Below are positions 55,915 through 64,000 of a DNA stretch of 64,000 nt, in pieces. A program made the translations under genes and the position numbers. The DNA lies in NCBI GenBank assembly GCA_900759325.1, contig CAAEUW010000040.1:1-64000 (forward strand), given 5' to 3'. The stretch's first letter is position 1. Each line of letters begins with the position of its first letter. Below the pieces are notes generated by a model. It worked only from the letters and a program-made list of their open reading frames with translations. It was not told where the DNA came from and made no database searches. This stretch comes from an uncultured Peptostreptococcus sp. (GTDB lineage Bacteria; Bacillota; Clostridia; Peptostreptococcales; Peptostreptococcaceae).

Positions 55915-55967
55915 TTCTATATAGAACTTATTTTTTATATTGTACTATATAGAAGTATTTATGTCAA
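55915..55967 (-). promoter_or_regulatory. Promoter and MarR operators of the OpuC-like operon
   Basis: TTGACA (55962-55967) and TACAAT (55939-55944) are 17 bases apart on the minus strand. A perfect 12-bp palindrome TTCTATATAGAA (55915-55926) lies past the start, and a near copy (55943-55957) fills the spacer between the boxes. Confidence 0.85.
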
Positions 55968-56043
55968 GGGTAGACATCTTATTAGGTGATTATATTGATT
56001 TTTCCGTTATTCTTTAATCTCTTATTCTTTAGGACACAATAAA

Positions 56044-56082
56044 AGCCCTCCTATGATAATTTCATTTCACCATAGAAGGACT
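56044..56082 (-). terminator. Intrinsic terminator after pgi
   Basis: 12-bp stem AGTCCTTCTATG / CATAGGAGGGCT, using two G-U pairs on the minus strand, then TTTTATT. The G-U pairs show the minus strand is the one read. Confidence 0.85.
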
Positions 56083-56140
56083 TATATATTTTTATAGATT
56101 TAAATTATGACCATAGTCATTTTACTCTGATACAGAAAAA

Positions 56141-57487
56141 CTATAATCTAGCTTCTAATCTTGCCTTTTCTTCTTCATAGCCTGGCTTACCTAGTAGGGC
56201 GAACATATTTTTCTTGTAGTCCTCTACTCCTGGCTGGTTAAATGGGTTAACTCCTAGGATAACACCACCTATACCACAAGCCTTTTCAAAGAAGTATACC
56301 ATCTGGCCAAATGTGTATTCATCTAGTCTAGCAATATTTAAAACTAGGTTTGGCACATCACCATCAGTATGGGCTAGTAGGGTTCCCTGGAAGGCCTTGT
56401 GGTTTACAAAGTCCACAGTTCTGCCTGCTAGGTAGTTAAGGCCGTCTAAGTCATCCTTGTCTAACTTTATTTCTATGTCTCTTCTTGGGCTTTCTACATT
56501 GATTACAGTTTCAAAGATAAATCTTCTACCATCCTGTATATACTGACCCATTGAGTGTAGGTCAGTTGAGAAATTTACTGATGCTGGGAATATCCCCCTC
56601 TGGTCCTTACCTTCACTCTCACCAAATAGCTGCTTCCACCACTCAGCGAAGTACTGTAGCTGTGGTTCGTAGTTTACCAATAGCTCGGTTTCCTTACCCT
56701 TTCTCTGTAAAACTGTCCTTGCAACAGCATATTGGTAGGCCTGGTTCTTTTCAAGATCCTTGACAGAGTATTCCTCTCTGGCATCTGCTGCCCCCTTCAT
56801 CATGGCATCTATATCAAAGCCTGCCGCAGCAATTGGAAGTAGACCAACTGCAGTTAAAACTGAGAATCTACCACCTACATCATCTGGTATTACAAATGTT
56901 TCATAACCCTCTGCTTCAGCTAGGCTCCTAAGAGCCCCCCTCTTTGCATCTGTAGTTGCATATATTCTCTTGGCTGCACCTTCCTTACCATACCTCTTTT
57001 CTAGGTCTTCCTTGAAAATTCTAAAGGCAAGGGCTGGCTCAGTTGTAGTACCAGACTTAGATATTACATTTACAGAGTAGTCCCTGTCCCTTACTAGGTC
57101 TAGTAGGTCTAGCAGGTAGGATGAGCTTATGCTATTACCTGCAAAGTATATTTCTGGAGCCTGTCTCTCTTCCTTGCTCAGATTGTTCTTGAAATTTTTA
57201 CCCAACATTTCTATGGCTGCCTTGGCACCTAGGTAAGAACCACCTATACCTATTACTACCAATACCTCTGAATCAGACTTAATCTTGTCTGCAGCCTTCT
57301 TAATTCTGGCAAATTCATCCTTGTCGTAGTTAACTGGAAGGTCAATCCAACCAATGTAGTCATTACCTAAAGACCTACCCTCATGCAATAGGTCATGCGC
57401 TAGGTCAACAAATGGTTGCATAGCCTCTACCTCTCTCTTAGCTAAAAATTTCTCAGCCTTACTGTAATCAAATTTAATATTACTCAT
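56141..57487 (-). CDS. pgi: Glucose-6-phosphate isomerase
   Basis: Interconverts glucose-6-phosphate and fructose-6-phosphate. 448 residues, the usual Firmicutes length. Motifs: [44 protein letters not shown], and the C-terminal catalytic Lys/His region HKAFQGT. Single gene between the FAD dehydrogenase and the OpuC-like operon, with its own terminator. Confidence 0.98.
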   Translation of the reverse strand: MSNIKFDYSKAEKFLAKREVEAMQPFVDLAHDLLHEGRSLGNDYIGWIDLPVNYDKDEFARIKKAADKIKSDSEVLVVIGIGGSYLGAKAAIEMLGKNFKNNLSKEERQAPEIYFAGNSISSSYLLDLLDLVRDRDYSVNVISKSGTTTEPALAFRIFKEDLEKRYGKEGAAKRIYATTDAKRGALRSLAEAEGYETFVIPDDVGGRFSVLTAVGLLPIAAAGFDIDAMMKGAADAREEYSVKDLEKNQAYQYAVARTVLQRKGKETELLVNYEPQLQYFAEWWKQLFGESEGKDQRGIFPASVNFSTDLHSMGQYIQDGRRFIFETVINVESPRRDIEIKLDKDDLDGLNYLAGRTVDFVNHKAFQGTLLAHTDGDVPNLVLNIARLDEYTFGQMVYFFEKACGIGGVILGVNPFNQPGVEDYKKNMFALLGKPGYEEEKARLEARL

Positions 57488-57578
57488 ATTGCCTCCTCTA
57501 TTACCTTTTATTTATTAGACGACTCTACCACAGCCGTTTTATTACCATAATAAAAAATCTATTATTTCCATTATACCA

Positions 57579-59192
57579 CTAGTCACCATTTTTGGTATCT
57601 AAAGGCGAATATTTTTCAATTATTTTTTCTGCACACTTTATACCATCGACTGCAGCAGTTACTATGCCACCTGCATAGCCTGCCCCCTCACCACAGGGGT
57701 AAAGGTTGCTTATATTTAAGGACTTGAGACTATTCCTGTCCCTATTTATCCTAACTGGGGCTGATGATCTAGTCTCCACACCGGTAAGGACTGCATCCGA
57801 CATGGCAAAGCCCTTGAGCCTCTTGTCCATACTCAAAATACCCATTCTCATAGCCTCCACTACGAAGTCCGGTAGACAAAGGGCTAGGTCAGTAGGCCTT
57901 ACACCTGGCTTATAAGATGGCCTTACGCTAGCAAGTTCCACAGATGGTCTCCCCGCTAAAAAGTCTCCAACTAGCTGGCAAGGGGCCTGGTAATTGCTAC
58001 CCCCAAGTTCAAAGGCCATAGCCTCATATTTTTCCTGAAAATCTATACCTGCTAGAGGGTGGTCTGATTCATAGTCATCTGTTGTGATGTTGACCAAAAG
58101 TCCACTATTGGCATTTTCTAGGTCCCTAGCATGCTCACTCATACCGTTTGTAACAAGGTGTCCCTGACTACTAGCTGAGGCTATTACACTTCCTCCCGGA
58201 CACATACAAAAAGTATACACACTTCTACCATTTTCTACCTGACTAGTCAGCCTATAGTCTGCTGCGCCCAGCCTTTCATGGCCTGCAAATTTCCCGTATT
58301 GAGCCTTGTTGATTAGGTCCTGGGGATGCTCGATCCTAGCCCCGATTGCAAAAGGCTTTTGCTCCATATATATTCCTCTTGAATTTAGCATCCTATAGGT
58401 GTCTCTGGCACTATGGCCTGTTGCGAGTATTAGGTCTTGGCAGGCCAATTCCTCCTGGTCATTTACTATGACGGACACTATCCTGTCACCTTCTACTTTT
58501 ATATCAGTTAGCTGGCTAGAAAACCTAACCTGGCCACCCAGACGAATTATCTCCTGTCTTATATTTTTTACCACATTCTTTAGGATATCAGTGCCAACGT
58601 GTGGCTTGTGTGAATAAAGTATATCCTCTGGTGCTCCTGCTAGTACGAACTCTCTTAGGACCTTTTCACTCCTGATATCCTTTATCCTAGTTGTCAACTT
58701 ACCATCAGAAAAAGTACCTGCCCCTCCTTCGCCGAACTGGACATTGGACCTATCATTTAAGATGCCTGTCTCCCAAAACTTGTCTATGTCGGCAGTCCTG
58801 GTATCAACATCCTGGCCCCTTTCCAACAAAATTGGCCTATAGCCTCTCTGGGCTAGAACTAGACTGGCAAAAAGACCTGCTGGTCCCGCACCGACTACAA
58901 GTGGTGGATTTTCCATGTTTTCTCGGCCTGATTTAACATCTTGGTACCTGTTTGACTCTATAAATACTGTATCCTTTGGCTTTCTTGCCAAGATTTTTTT
59001 CTCTGATTTAAGACTTACATCTACGGTATAGACAAAGCTAATCTGGTCTTTTTTTCTGGCATCGATTGATTCCTTGTAAATGCTGTAGTCAATAATATCA
59101 GAATCATGAATTCTTAGTTTTTTGCACAGCTTAGACCTGACTAGGTCTATTGGCTGGTCTATATCAATTTTTATATTAGATACTCTTAACAT
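57579..59192 (-). CDS. Uncharacterised FAD-dependent dehydrogenase
   Basis: 537 residues of the conserved family of long FAD proteins (COG2509-like). An N-terminal extension (1-90) is followed by the dinucleotide-binding VVGAGPAGLFASLVLAQ (about 98-114), LLERG, the FGEGGAGTFSDGKL signature, and the FAD-closing YPCGEGAGYAGGIVTAA near the C-terminus. Reaction unknown. GGAGGAAGT precedes the ATG. A monocistronic unit downstream of a terminator at 59284-59321. Confidence 0.9.
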   Translation of the reverse strand: MLRVSNIKIDIDQPIDLVRSKLCKKLRIHDSDIIDYSIYKESIDARKKDQISFVYTVDVSLKSEKKILARKPKDTVFIESNRYQDVKSGRENMENPPLVVGAGPAGLFASLVLAQRGYRPILLERGQDVDTRTADIDKFWETGILNDRSNVQFGEGGAGTFSDGKLTTRIKDIRSEKVLREFVLAGAPEDILYSHKPHVGTDILKNVVKNIRQEIIRLGGQVRFSSQLTDIKVEGDRIVSVIVNDQEELACQDLILATGHSARDTYRMLNSRGIYMEQKPFAIGARIEHPQDLINKAQYGKFAGHERLGAADYRLTSQVENGRSVYTFCMCPGGSVIASASSQGHLVTNGMSEHARDLENANSGLLVNITTDDYESDHPLAGIDFQEKYEAMAFELGGSNYQAPCQLVGDFLAGRPSVELASVRPSYKPGVRPTDLALCLPDFVVEAMRMGILSMDKRLKGFAMSDAVLTGVETRSSAPVRINRDRNSLKSLNISNLYPCGEGAGYAGGIVTAAVDGIKCAEKIIEKYSPLDTKNGD

Positions 59193-59283
59193 ACTTCCTC
59201 CTTGCCCGGTCGCGGACTATTGGTCTGGCAAGCTTAAAATAGGCTGGCTATACCTAAATACTGACCTTCTAAAATATATAAAA

Positions 59284-59321
59284 AAGACTAAATCACAAAA
59301 AAAATACTGTAATTTAGTCTT
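59284..59321 (-). terminator. Terminator after the 124-residue hypothetical gene
   Basis: AAGACTAAAT / ATTTAGTCTT stem extended by ACA/TGT, then TTTTTATA on the minus strand. Confidence 0.85.
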
Positions 59322-59340
59322 ATCATCTCATTGATTTTGC

Positions 59341-59715
59341 TCAGTCCTTAGTAATCAAGCCTCTTATAACCTTCATATTATTGAATATCTTCTCAATAAA
59401 GTTTTCAGCTATTTCATCGTCAAGTAGCTTGATTTCAAGATTTTCATTGTCTTCAATGCCCTTGTCCCTACAATACTGATTGGCTATATCTATTATAGTG
59501 CCCTTGTTGTCAGGTGCCAGTGAGTATTCCTTGTAGTCAACTATCACATACTGAAGAACTTCCTGTCTACCATCCTTATTGTATCCAATTTCTATATGGT
59601 AGATAACAGCAAATAGGTTTTCTATACTCTCATCACCATTGTAAACTGGTATAGCTGGATGTGATTTTATAAAATTAGTAGATACCGGTATACTATTCCC
59701 TACTTTTAACTGCAT
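59341..59715 (-). CDS. Hypothetical cytoplasmic protein
   Basis: 124 residues, acidic, no signal peptide or membrane segment. Alternating hydrophobic strands in the first half (FAVIYHIEIGY, EVLQYVIVDYKE) and a helical C-terminus suggest a small alpha/beta fold. No family recognised. GGAGG lies before the ATG, 8 bases after the SEC-C gene, so the two form an operon that ends in a terminator. Confidence 0.75.
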   Translation of the reverse strand: MQLKVGNSIPVSTNFIKSHPAIPVYNGDESIENLFAVIYHIEIGYNKDGRQEVLQYVIVDYKEYSLAPDNKGTIIDIANQYCRDKGIEDNENLEIKLLDDEIAENFIEKIFNNMKVIRGLITKD

Positions 59716-59723
59716 ATTTCCTC

Positions 59724-60791
59724 CTATTCACCTTCAACAACTGCTAGTATTTCCTTATTTCTCTTGGCTAGGGTACTAGTGCTAACATCGTACTTCTGAG
59801 CTATAGAGTTTTGGGTAATACTCTGGCCTATAGACTTCCTATAATAGTATTCAAGTCCTGAAGCCCATCCATTTTCTGCCCCTGCTAGATTTAGCTTGGA
59901 TGAAATTTCTGACCATAGGTCCATTACACTTGCTAGGATATCTTCCTCTTCAATCTTTGACCTAAGCAGGTCCTCTAGGTTTGAAGCTGACCCAGCTTCT
60001 TCATCAGACTCTAGGTCATGTAGGCTTTCTTCCATCATGTCGTCCTTATAGTCACTCATCTGTAAAAGGTTCAGCATATGCTTATAGAAGTATAGGGAAT
60101 TTATAGATACAAAGTAGTCTATATTAGCTATGTTGTTCACATCACCCTTGTACTCATTCATCACATCATTATAGATGTAGTCCTTGGCATCCTCCTGGAT
60201 TCTGATAGTTAAATCAGTCAATACGTATATATTTCCGACCTTTACTGGCCTAGCCAATAGGTACTGGCCAACTTCAAATCCTGCCAATATTTCTGCATCA
60301 AGAGTATAGTACTGGATACCAGTAAAGACATCCCTAATAACCACCTCTAGACCCTCAAAGCTATCAATAACGAACAAGCTTGGATGAGAGTTCAGGCAGT
60401 TAACTACTATTTCCCTATCACTTTTACTAAATTTCTTATGACCTAATACATACATGGCAGGTGTATTTTCACCATCAACCATATAGTCGTATGAGAAGTA
60501 TGACGCAAAGAACCTATTGGAAGCTATATTGTTGACAATCATATTATCAAAGAATATATTTCTTGCTTCCTCTTCCTTGCTGGCAAAGTTCTCATCCCTC
60601 TCAATTAGGTCCTCTAGAGACTCACTAAGTCCAATAATCGCTCTTGAGTATGCCTCGTTTGCCTTCTGCTTTTTGTCGTGCAAAGTCTTCTGGCCCAAAA
60701 CCATCCTGTGGTCTGCCAGATCCTTGTCCATACAACACTTTTTATATTTTTTACCACTTCCACAATGGCACAAATCGTTTCTATTCAACAT
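59724..60791 (-). CDS. SEC-C motif protein
   Basis: 355 residues. The N-terminus is a SEC-C zinc-binding motif (NDLCHCGSGKKYKKCC), the metal-binding peptide found at the end of SecA that contacts SecB or ribosomes. The rest is an acidic, mixed-fold body with no recognised domain, ending in a helix-turn-helix-like stretch (ITQNSIAQKYDVSTSTLAKRNKEIL). The ATG at 60791 is 9 bases after GGGAG. Promoter TTGTCA-17-TATAAT lies at 60903-60931. Function unknown; possibly a ribosome- or nucleic-acid-associated adaptor. Confidence 0.8.
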   Translation of the reverse strand: MLNRNDLCHCGSGKKYKKCCMDKDLADHRMVLGQKTLHDKKQKANEAYSRAIIGLSESLEDLIERDENFASKEEEARNIFFDNMIVNNIASNRFFASYFSYDYMVDGENTPAMYVLGHKKFSKSDREIVVNCLNSHPSLFVIDSFEGLEVVIRDVFTGIQYYTLDAEILAGFEVGQYLLARPVKVGNIYVLTDLTIRIQEDAKDYIYNDVMNEYKGDVNNIANIDYFVSINSLYFYKHMLNLLQMSDYKDDMMEESLHDLESDEEAGSASNLEDLLRSKIEEEDILASVMDLWSEISSKLNLAGAENGWASGLEYYYRKSIGQSITQNSIAQKYDVSTSTLAKRNKEILAVVEGE

Positions 60792-60902
60792 ATGCAACTG
60801 CTCCCTACTTTTTTATATTAAAAGACATTTCACACATAAATATTGCTTTATTAAATATATACGAACACAAGTCCTACTACAAAATAATAAACAATACTTT
60901 AA

Positions 60903-60931
60903 ATTATATCACAGTCAATTTAATCTGACAA
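60903..60931 (-). promoter_or_regulatory. Promoter of the SEC-C gene
   Basis: TTGTCA (60926-60931) and TATAAT (60903-60908) with a 17-base spacer on the minus strand, 110 bases upstream of the ATG. Confidence 0.75.
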
Positions 60932-60965
60932 TATAGTCTTAATTATATTAATTACCAGATATCTT

Positions 60966-61400
60966 CTAATCAAAAAAATGCAGCTTTATTACATATTTAG
61001 ATTGGCCTTGACCATCGTAGGAAATACTGTCTACAACCAGCCTCTTGTCCATTGCTTCTAGACCCTGGACAAACTTCAAAAGTGAATCTCCCTTGCCAGA
61101 TAGGCTTATTTCATACTGCCTGTATTCATTTCCCTCCATGACCTCCATAGACTCAATTGAAAGGTCCTTGTTGGACATTTCATATAGGCCAAGGTCCCTA
61201 GCCATATCAGGTCCCTTCTTTGACCTCCTAATAGACCTCGCCATATCCTGGTCATCAGGACTATCATTATTTTTTATGCTTTCTATTTGTAGGGCCAAGT
61301 CCCTATTTTCTTCCTTCATGGGGCTTATTATAAGACTGTTAACTATGAGCATAAGTCCAAAAAATGCCAGTATGTACAATATGTTTTTATCTATTCTCAT
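60966..61400 (-). CDS. PilO-like type IV pilus assembly protein
   Basis: 144 residues: a membrane helix (about 8-27), a short coiled region and a ferredoxin-like C-terminal domain (YEISLSGKGDSLLKFVQGLEAM DKR, SISY). This matches the PilO arrangement, though short. It is the last gene of the pilus cluster on the minus strand, 32 bases after the PilM/PilN-like gene. Called mainly from topology and context. Confidence 0.7.
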   Translation of the reverse strand: MRIDKNILYILAFFGLMLIVNSLIISPMKEENRDLALQIESIKNNDSPDDQDMARSIRRSKKGPDMARDLGLYEMSNKDLSIESMEVMEGNEYRQYEISLSGKGDSLLKFVQGLEAMDKRLVVDSISYDGQGQSKYVIKLHFFD

Positions 61401-61432
61401 CCTTATCCTCCTATGGCATCCTGTCCCAAGAG

Positions 61433-62830
61433 TCAGTTCCTTATTTCTAGTTTGACTAGGTACTTGTAGGCCTTCTTCTTTACCTTTTCCTTGACTATTT
61501 CATACTTGTCCTCTAGCTTGGTATTGATATTCTGACCATCCTGGTCCTGGCTGTCCTGATCGGGGTCTGGCTTTCTTTCCTTCTTGCGTTCAACTTCCTT
61601 TTCCACATAGTATTCCAGCTTGCTAATTGAAAGAATGCTGGCCTTATCAAAGAGCTTGTCATTCCTGAGTCCACTTACCTTTGACCTATCATCTAGCTCT
61701 AGGTCTACAAGGAGCCTATCCTTGTCATAATCCATCTTTTTCACCGTGTTTCCTAGCTTTTTATGGATTTCGTATACCTTGATGATATCGAGCCCGTATA
61801 TATTTTTATCAATTTTCTTAGGCCTGTCAATCCTGCTTGCCTCCCTGGATATAGAATGGGACCTGGCCTCTTCCAGTTCCCTATATAGGCTCCTCTTGTC
61901 CATAAGTGTCCTGACCCCCATAAGTATAAATAGGACTAATACAAGTACCATAAATCTCATCATGTAGATATTTAGCCTTGACCCTCTCACACTTTCTAGG
62001 TAATGGTCTACCAGACCTCCCTTCTTGGACTTCCCCCCTATCAGGGACTGGCCCTTGTAGGCTAGGATTTTCCCATAAATATTAGGCCTATAATCATCTA
62101 GGGTCTCCATATTTGTAAGCGACCCTATTAGGTCCTTAAACCTTTGGCCCCTGTAGTCACCAAATACCAATATCCTGCCCTGGCCATTTAGGTAGGCTAT
62201 AAAGTTTTCATCCCTATAAGACTGGTCAACAACTATAGAGCTCTTGATACTATCCCCCTCGAGAATGGTTAAGACTAGGTCCTCCTCCCTGACCTCCATC
62301 AGGGCAAAGTAGTTGTCCTTAGCCTCTATAAAGTGGCTTGCCAGCTGGTAGTTGCTGTATATAGCCTTACACCTTAGCTTGGCATTTTTTTCTATAGCTC
62401 TTACTATACTGTATAAATAATTTGGAAATAGGCAAACCTCTAGGTAAACCATGTCGTTTTCATCCACCTGTCCCCTCTTATATATTAGGCTGTACCTATC
62501 CTTATTTAAATTTAATAATTCCATTATTTCTATATCTACTACAAGGTCTATATCCTTCCTCTTAGAATCTTTAAGGACCTCAATTTTTCTTACAACTAGA
62601 TGATTATTTTGGCATATCATGTAAAAGCACTTAAACTTTACCCCAAGCTTTTTTTCAATGAAGGCAATGTCTTCGCACAGCTTGTAGGCAATTTCATTTT
62701 CCTTATCAAACATTGATCCCATGTCTATATCAAGGGGGTAGTACTGGTCAAACAGGATTGCTGACTCTCCAGACCTAGAATAGGCTGTCAGCCTATATCC
62801 CCTTGTCTCAACTCCTATAAATAAAACCAT
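61433..62830 (-). CDS. PilM/PilN-like fusion protein of the type IV pilus
   Basis: 465 residues from the ATG at 62830 (after GGGGGGGAG). The N-terminal 260 residues are cytoplasmic and have the actin-like PilM plan (LFIGVETRGYRL at the start, repeated strand patterns such as YFALMEVREEDLVLTIL). A single membrane helix (about 288-307) is followed by a coiled segment and a C-terminal domain like PilN (RSLYRELEEAR, VEKEVERKKERK). PilM and PilN are normally separate proteins joined through a short PilN peptide; here both appear in one chain. Sequence similarity is weak by eye, so the call rests on topology and neighbours. Confidence 0.65.
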   Translation of the reverse strand: MVLFIGVETRGYRLTAYSRSGESAILFDQYYPLDIDMGSMFDKENEIAYKLCEDIAFIEKKLGVKFKCFYMICQNNHLVVRKIEVLKDSKRKDIDLVVDIEIMELLNLNKDRYSLIYKRGQVDENDMVYLEVCLFPNYLYSIVRAIEKNAKLRCKAIYSNYQLASHFIEAKDNYFALMEVREEDLVLTILEGDSIKSSIVVDQSYRDENFIAYLNGQGRILVFGDYRGQRFKDLIGSLTNMETLDDYRPNIYGKILAYKGQSLIGGKSKKGGLVDHYLESVRGSRLNIYMMRFMVLVLVLFILMGVRTLMDKRSLYRELEEARSHSISREASRIDRPKKIDKNIYGLDIIKVYEIHKKLGNTVKKMDYDKDRLLVDLELDDRSKVSGLRNDKLFDKASILSISKLEYYVEKEVERKKERKPDPDQDSQDQDGQNINTKLEDKYEIVKEKVKKKAYKYLVKLEIRN

Positions 62831-62892
62831 ATTCTCCCCCCCTATAATATAAAACATACTTCAAATATCTAAACTATCCTAAACTAGCCAGC

Positions 62893-63300
62893 CTATTTGC
62901 CAACAGCCTTAGTATCTGGCTTTGGATAGAAGGTCTTACCACCAGCAGTTACCTTTAGCTCCTTGCTGGTAGCATCCTCCTCTAAGGTAAATTCACCAGT
63001 TACACTTTGAGGCTTTGGTTTGCTAGATAGGTATTTAGCCTCTACTAGCTTGTCAATATTCTTTAAATCTTCACCTTCCTTACCCTCACTCTCTGCCATA
63101 TATACTGCAGTCGCTATATTAGAAGCATTCGCATAGTCTGCATTTTCCTTGGCCTTTTTCTGGGCTCCAGAAAACTTAATCGCTACTATACCAGCAAGTA
63201 TACCTATTATGGCAACTACAATAACTAGCTCTACTAGGGTAAATCCCCTTCTTCTTTTAGCCTTTGTAAGGCTAGTATTTTTAAGCTCTAACTTATCCAT
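62893..63300 (-). CDS. Type IV prepilin-like protein
   Basis: 135 residues. A basic leader ends in KRRRG, cut before FTLVELVIVVAIIGILAGIVA, the classic N-methylated pilin helix with Glu at position 5. The globular part is short and Ala/Lys-rich without cysteines. The ATG at 63300 follows GGAGG by about 8 bases, and a longer frame is rejected. It is a major or minor pilin of the cluster; it needs a prepilin peptidase encoded elsewhere. Confidence 0.93.
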   Translation of the reverse strand: MDKLELKNTSLTKAKRRRGFTLVELVIVVAIIGILAGIVAIKFSGAQKKAKENADYANASNIATAVYMAESEGKEGEDLKNIDKLVEAKYLSSKPKPQSVTGEFTLEEDATSKELKVTAGGKTFYPKPDTKAVGK

Positions 63301-63434
63301 TGATATTACCTCCAAAACAATTCTACGGACCCAAGTCCAACTATCAACCATAGAATATAGGCCCCTTTTCCAGGCTGGAGTATAGTCACCTACCCTGACT
63401 TATATTGTCTGCCATCCACATATTGTCTATGGTC

Positions 63435-64000
63435 CTATTGACCTAGACTAGATATCATATCAAACATTGGCGAAAGGATGGCATATAGGCAGCTCCCTAT
63501 TATGAGGCCCATTAAAAGTATTAGGGCTGGCTCAACAATTTTTATCAGGTTTTCAAGCTCTTGGTCTAGCTCTCTTTCATAGTAGCTAGAGGCCATTTCT
63601 AGACTCCTATCAAAATTCCCAGATTCCTCTCCAGACATTAGCATAGATATGAAAACCTGGGGAAATATGCCCGATAGCTCCAGCGACCTGGTCACTGAGT
63701 TTCCCTTTTTTATTCGTTCTCCAACTAACTTCATCTTCTTTTCTATATGGGAATTGTCCAATAGTCTAGTGGTGATATCTATAGACTCACCTATATGTAC
63801 ACCACTTCCCAAAAGGATGGCCATTGCCCTGGAAAAACTATCGGAAACAATCATCCTATGTAAACCTCCCAGCTTGGGTATTTCAAACTTCTTCTCGTCA
63901 TACCAGGCCTTAATTTCCCTGCTATTCTTTACCATCTGGACCAAGGATACTAGCAATAGGGTTGAAAATACCAGTAGTATCAATAGGTTTGTCCTCAAAA
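63435..64000 (-). CDS. Type IV pilus/type II secretion inner-membrane protein GspF/PilC (partial)
   Basis: The C-terminal 188 codons of a platform protein of the pilus machine; the gene continues past the right edge. The second GspF domain is visible (FSRAMAILLGSGVHIGESI, MLMSGEESGNFDRSLEMASSYYERELDQELENL) with the final membrane helices (EPALILLMGLIIGSCLYAILSPMF). It lies upstream of the prepilin on the same strand. Confidence 0.92.
   Translation of the reverse strand, partial: LRTNLLILLVFSTLLLVSLVQMVKNSREIKAWYDEKKFEIPKLGGLHRMIVSDSFSRAMAILLGSGVHIGESIDITTRLLDNSHIEKKMKLVGERIKKGNSVTRSLELSGIFPQVFISMLMSGEESGNFDRSLEMASSYYERELDQELENLIKIVEPALILLMGLIIGSCLYAILSPMFDMISSLGQ

Overview
This window looks like a piece of a low-GC, anaerobic Gram-positive (Firmicutes/Clostridia-type) chromosome. 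Supporting signs are the cggR-gap-pgk-tpiA-gpmI-eno operon, a T-box leader, a PASTA kinase/PP2C pair, a sortase, and several surface proteins built on CWB2 (cell-wall-binding repeat 2) triplets, an anchor best known from Peptostreptococcaceae such as Clostridioides difficile and also found in related anaerobes. The genus cannot be fixed from the sequence alone. Most genes lie on the minus strand. No rRNA, tRNA, CRISPR array, intact insertion sequence or prophage was recognised.

Region 1 (1-14,700) is accessory and surface-oriented, and visibly more AT-rich. It starts with the 5' part of an exporter-type ABC transporter and its TetR regulator. Next come a cell-wall-sorted protein with an unusual LPDTN motif, translationally coupled to a class-D-like sortase, and a convergent CWB2 protein with a transglutaminase-like C-terminus. 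These are followed by a PrsA-like lipoprotein foldase and two large CWB2 proteins carrying NEAT (heme/hemoprotein-type) and GA-like (albumin-binding-type) modules, then a small secreted protein and a decayed CWB2 gene. Two copies of a 30-bp element (29/30 identical) bracket the sortase/transglutaminase segment.

Region 2 (14,881-19,040) is an arginine operon: an amino-acid-binding lipoprotein, argG and argH. It is driven by a consensus promoter followed by two T-box units in tandem, the second of which appears to lack Stem I. Region 3 (19,150-29,880) holds smpB, rnr and secG, then the glycolytic operon headed by its repressor cggR with operator-like GGGAC repeats at the promoter. Region 4 (29,980-36,211) has a HAD phosphatase, a self-regulated MarR-MATE efflux pair and a two-component system with a large membrane histidine kinase.

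Region 5 (36,238-52,086) is the conserved Firmicutes housekeeping block, read right to left: yicC, gmk, rpoZ, coaBC, priA, def, fmt, a zinc metallopeptidase, rsmB, rlmN, PP2C, PASTA kinase, a FabG-like reductase, rsgA, rpe, thiN. It links guanylate, CoA and thiamine metabolism, translation start and modification, ribosome maturation and cell-wall signalling. Region 6 (52,162-55,967) is a MarR-controlled osmolyte-type (OpuC-like) ABC transporter with a fused permease/binding protein plus a quinone-oxidoreductase-like enzyme. Region 7 (56,044-64,000) carries pgi, an FAD dehydrogenase, a SEC-C protein, and the end of a type IV pilus operon (GspF/PilC-like, prepilin, a PilM/PilN-like fusion, PilO-like).

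Several start codons were moved inward from the longest reading frame where a clear Shine-Dalgarno sequence and family alignment supported it; each entry says so. Domain names come from recognising family patterns by eye; no database search was run.
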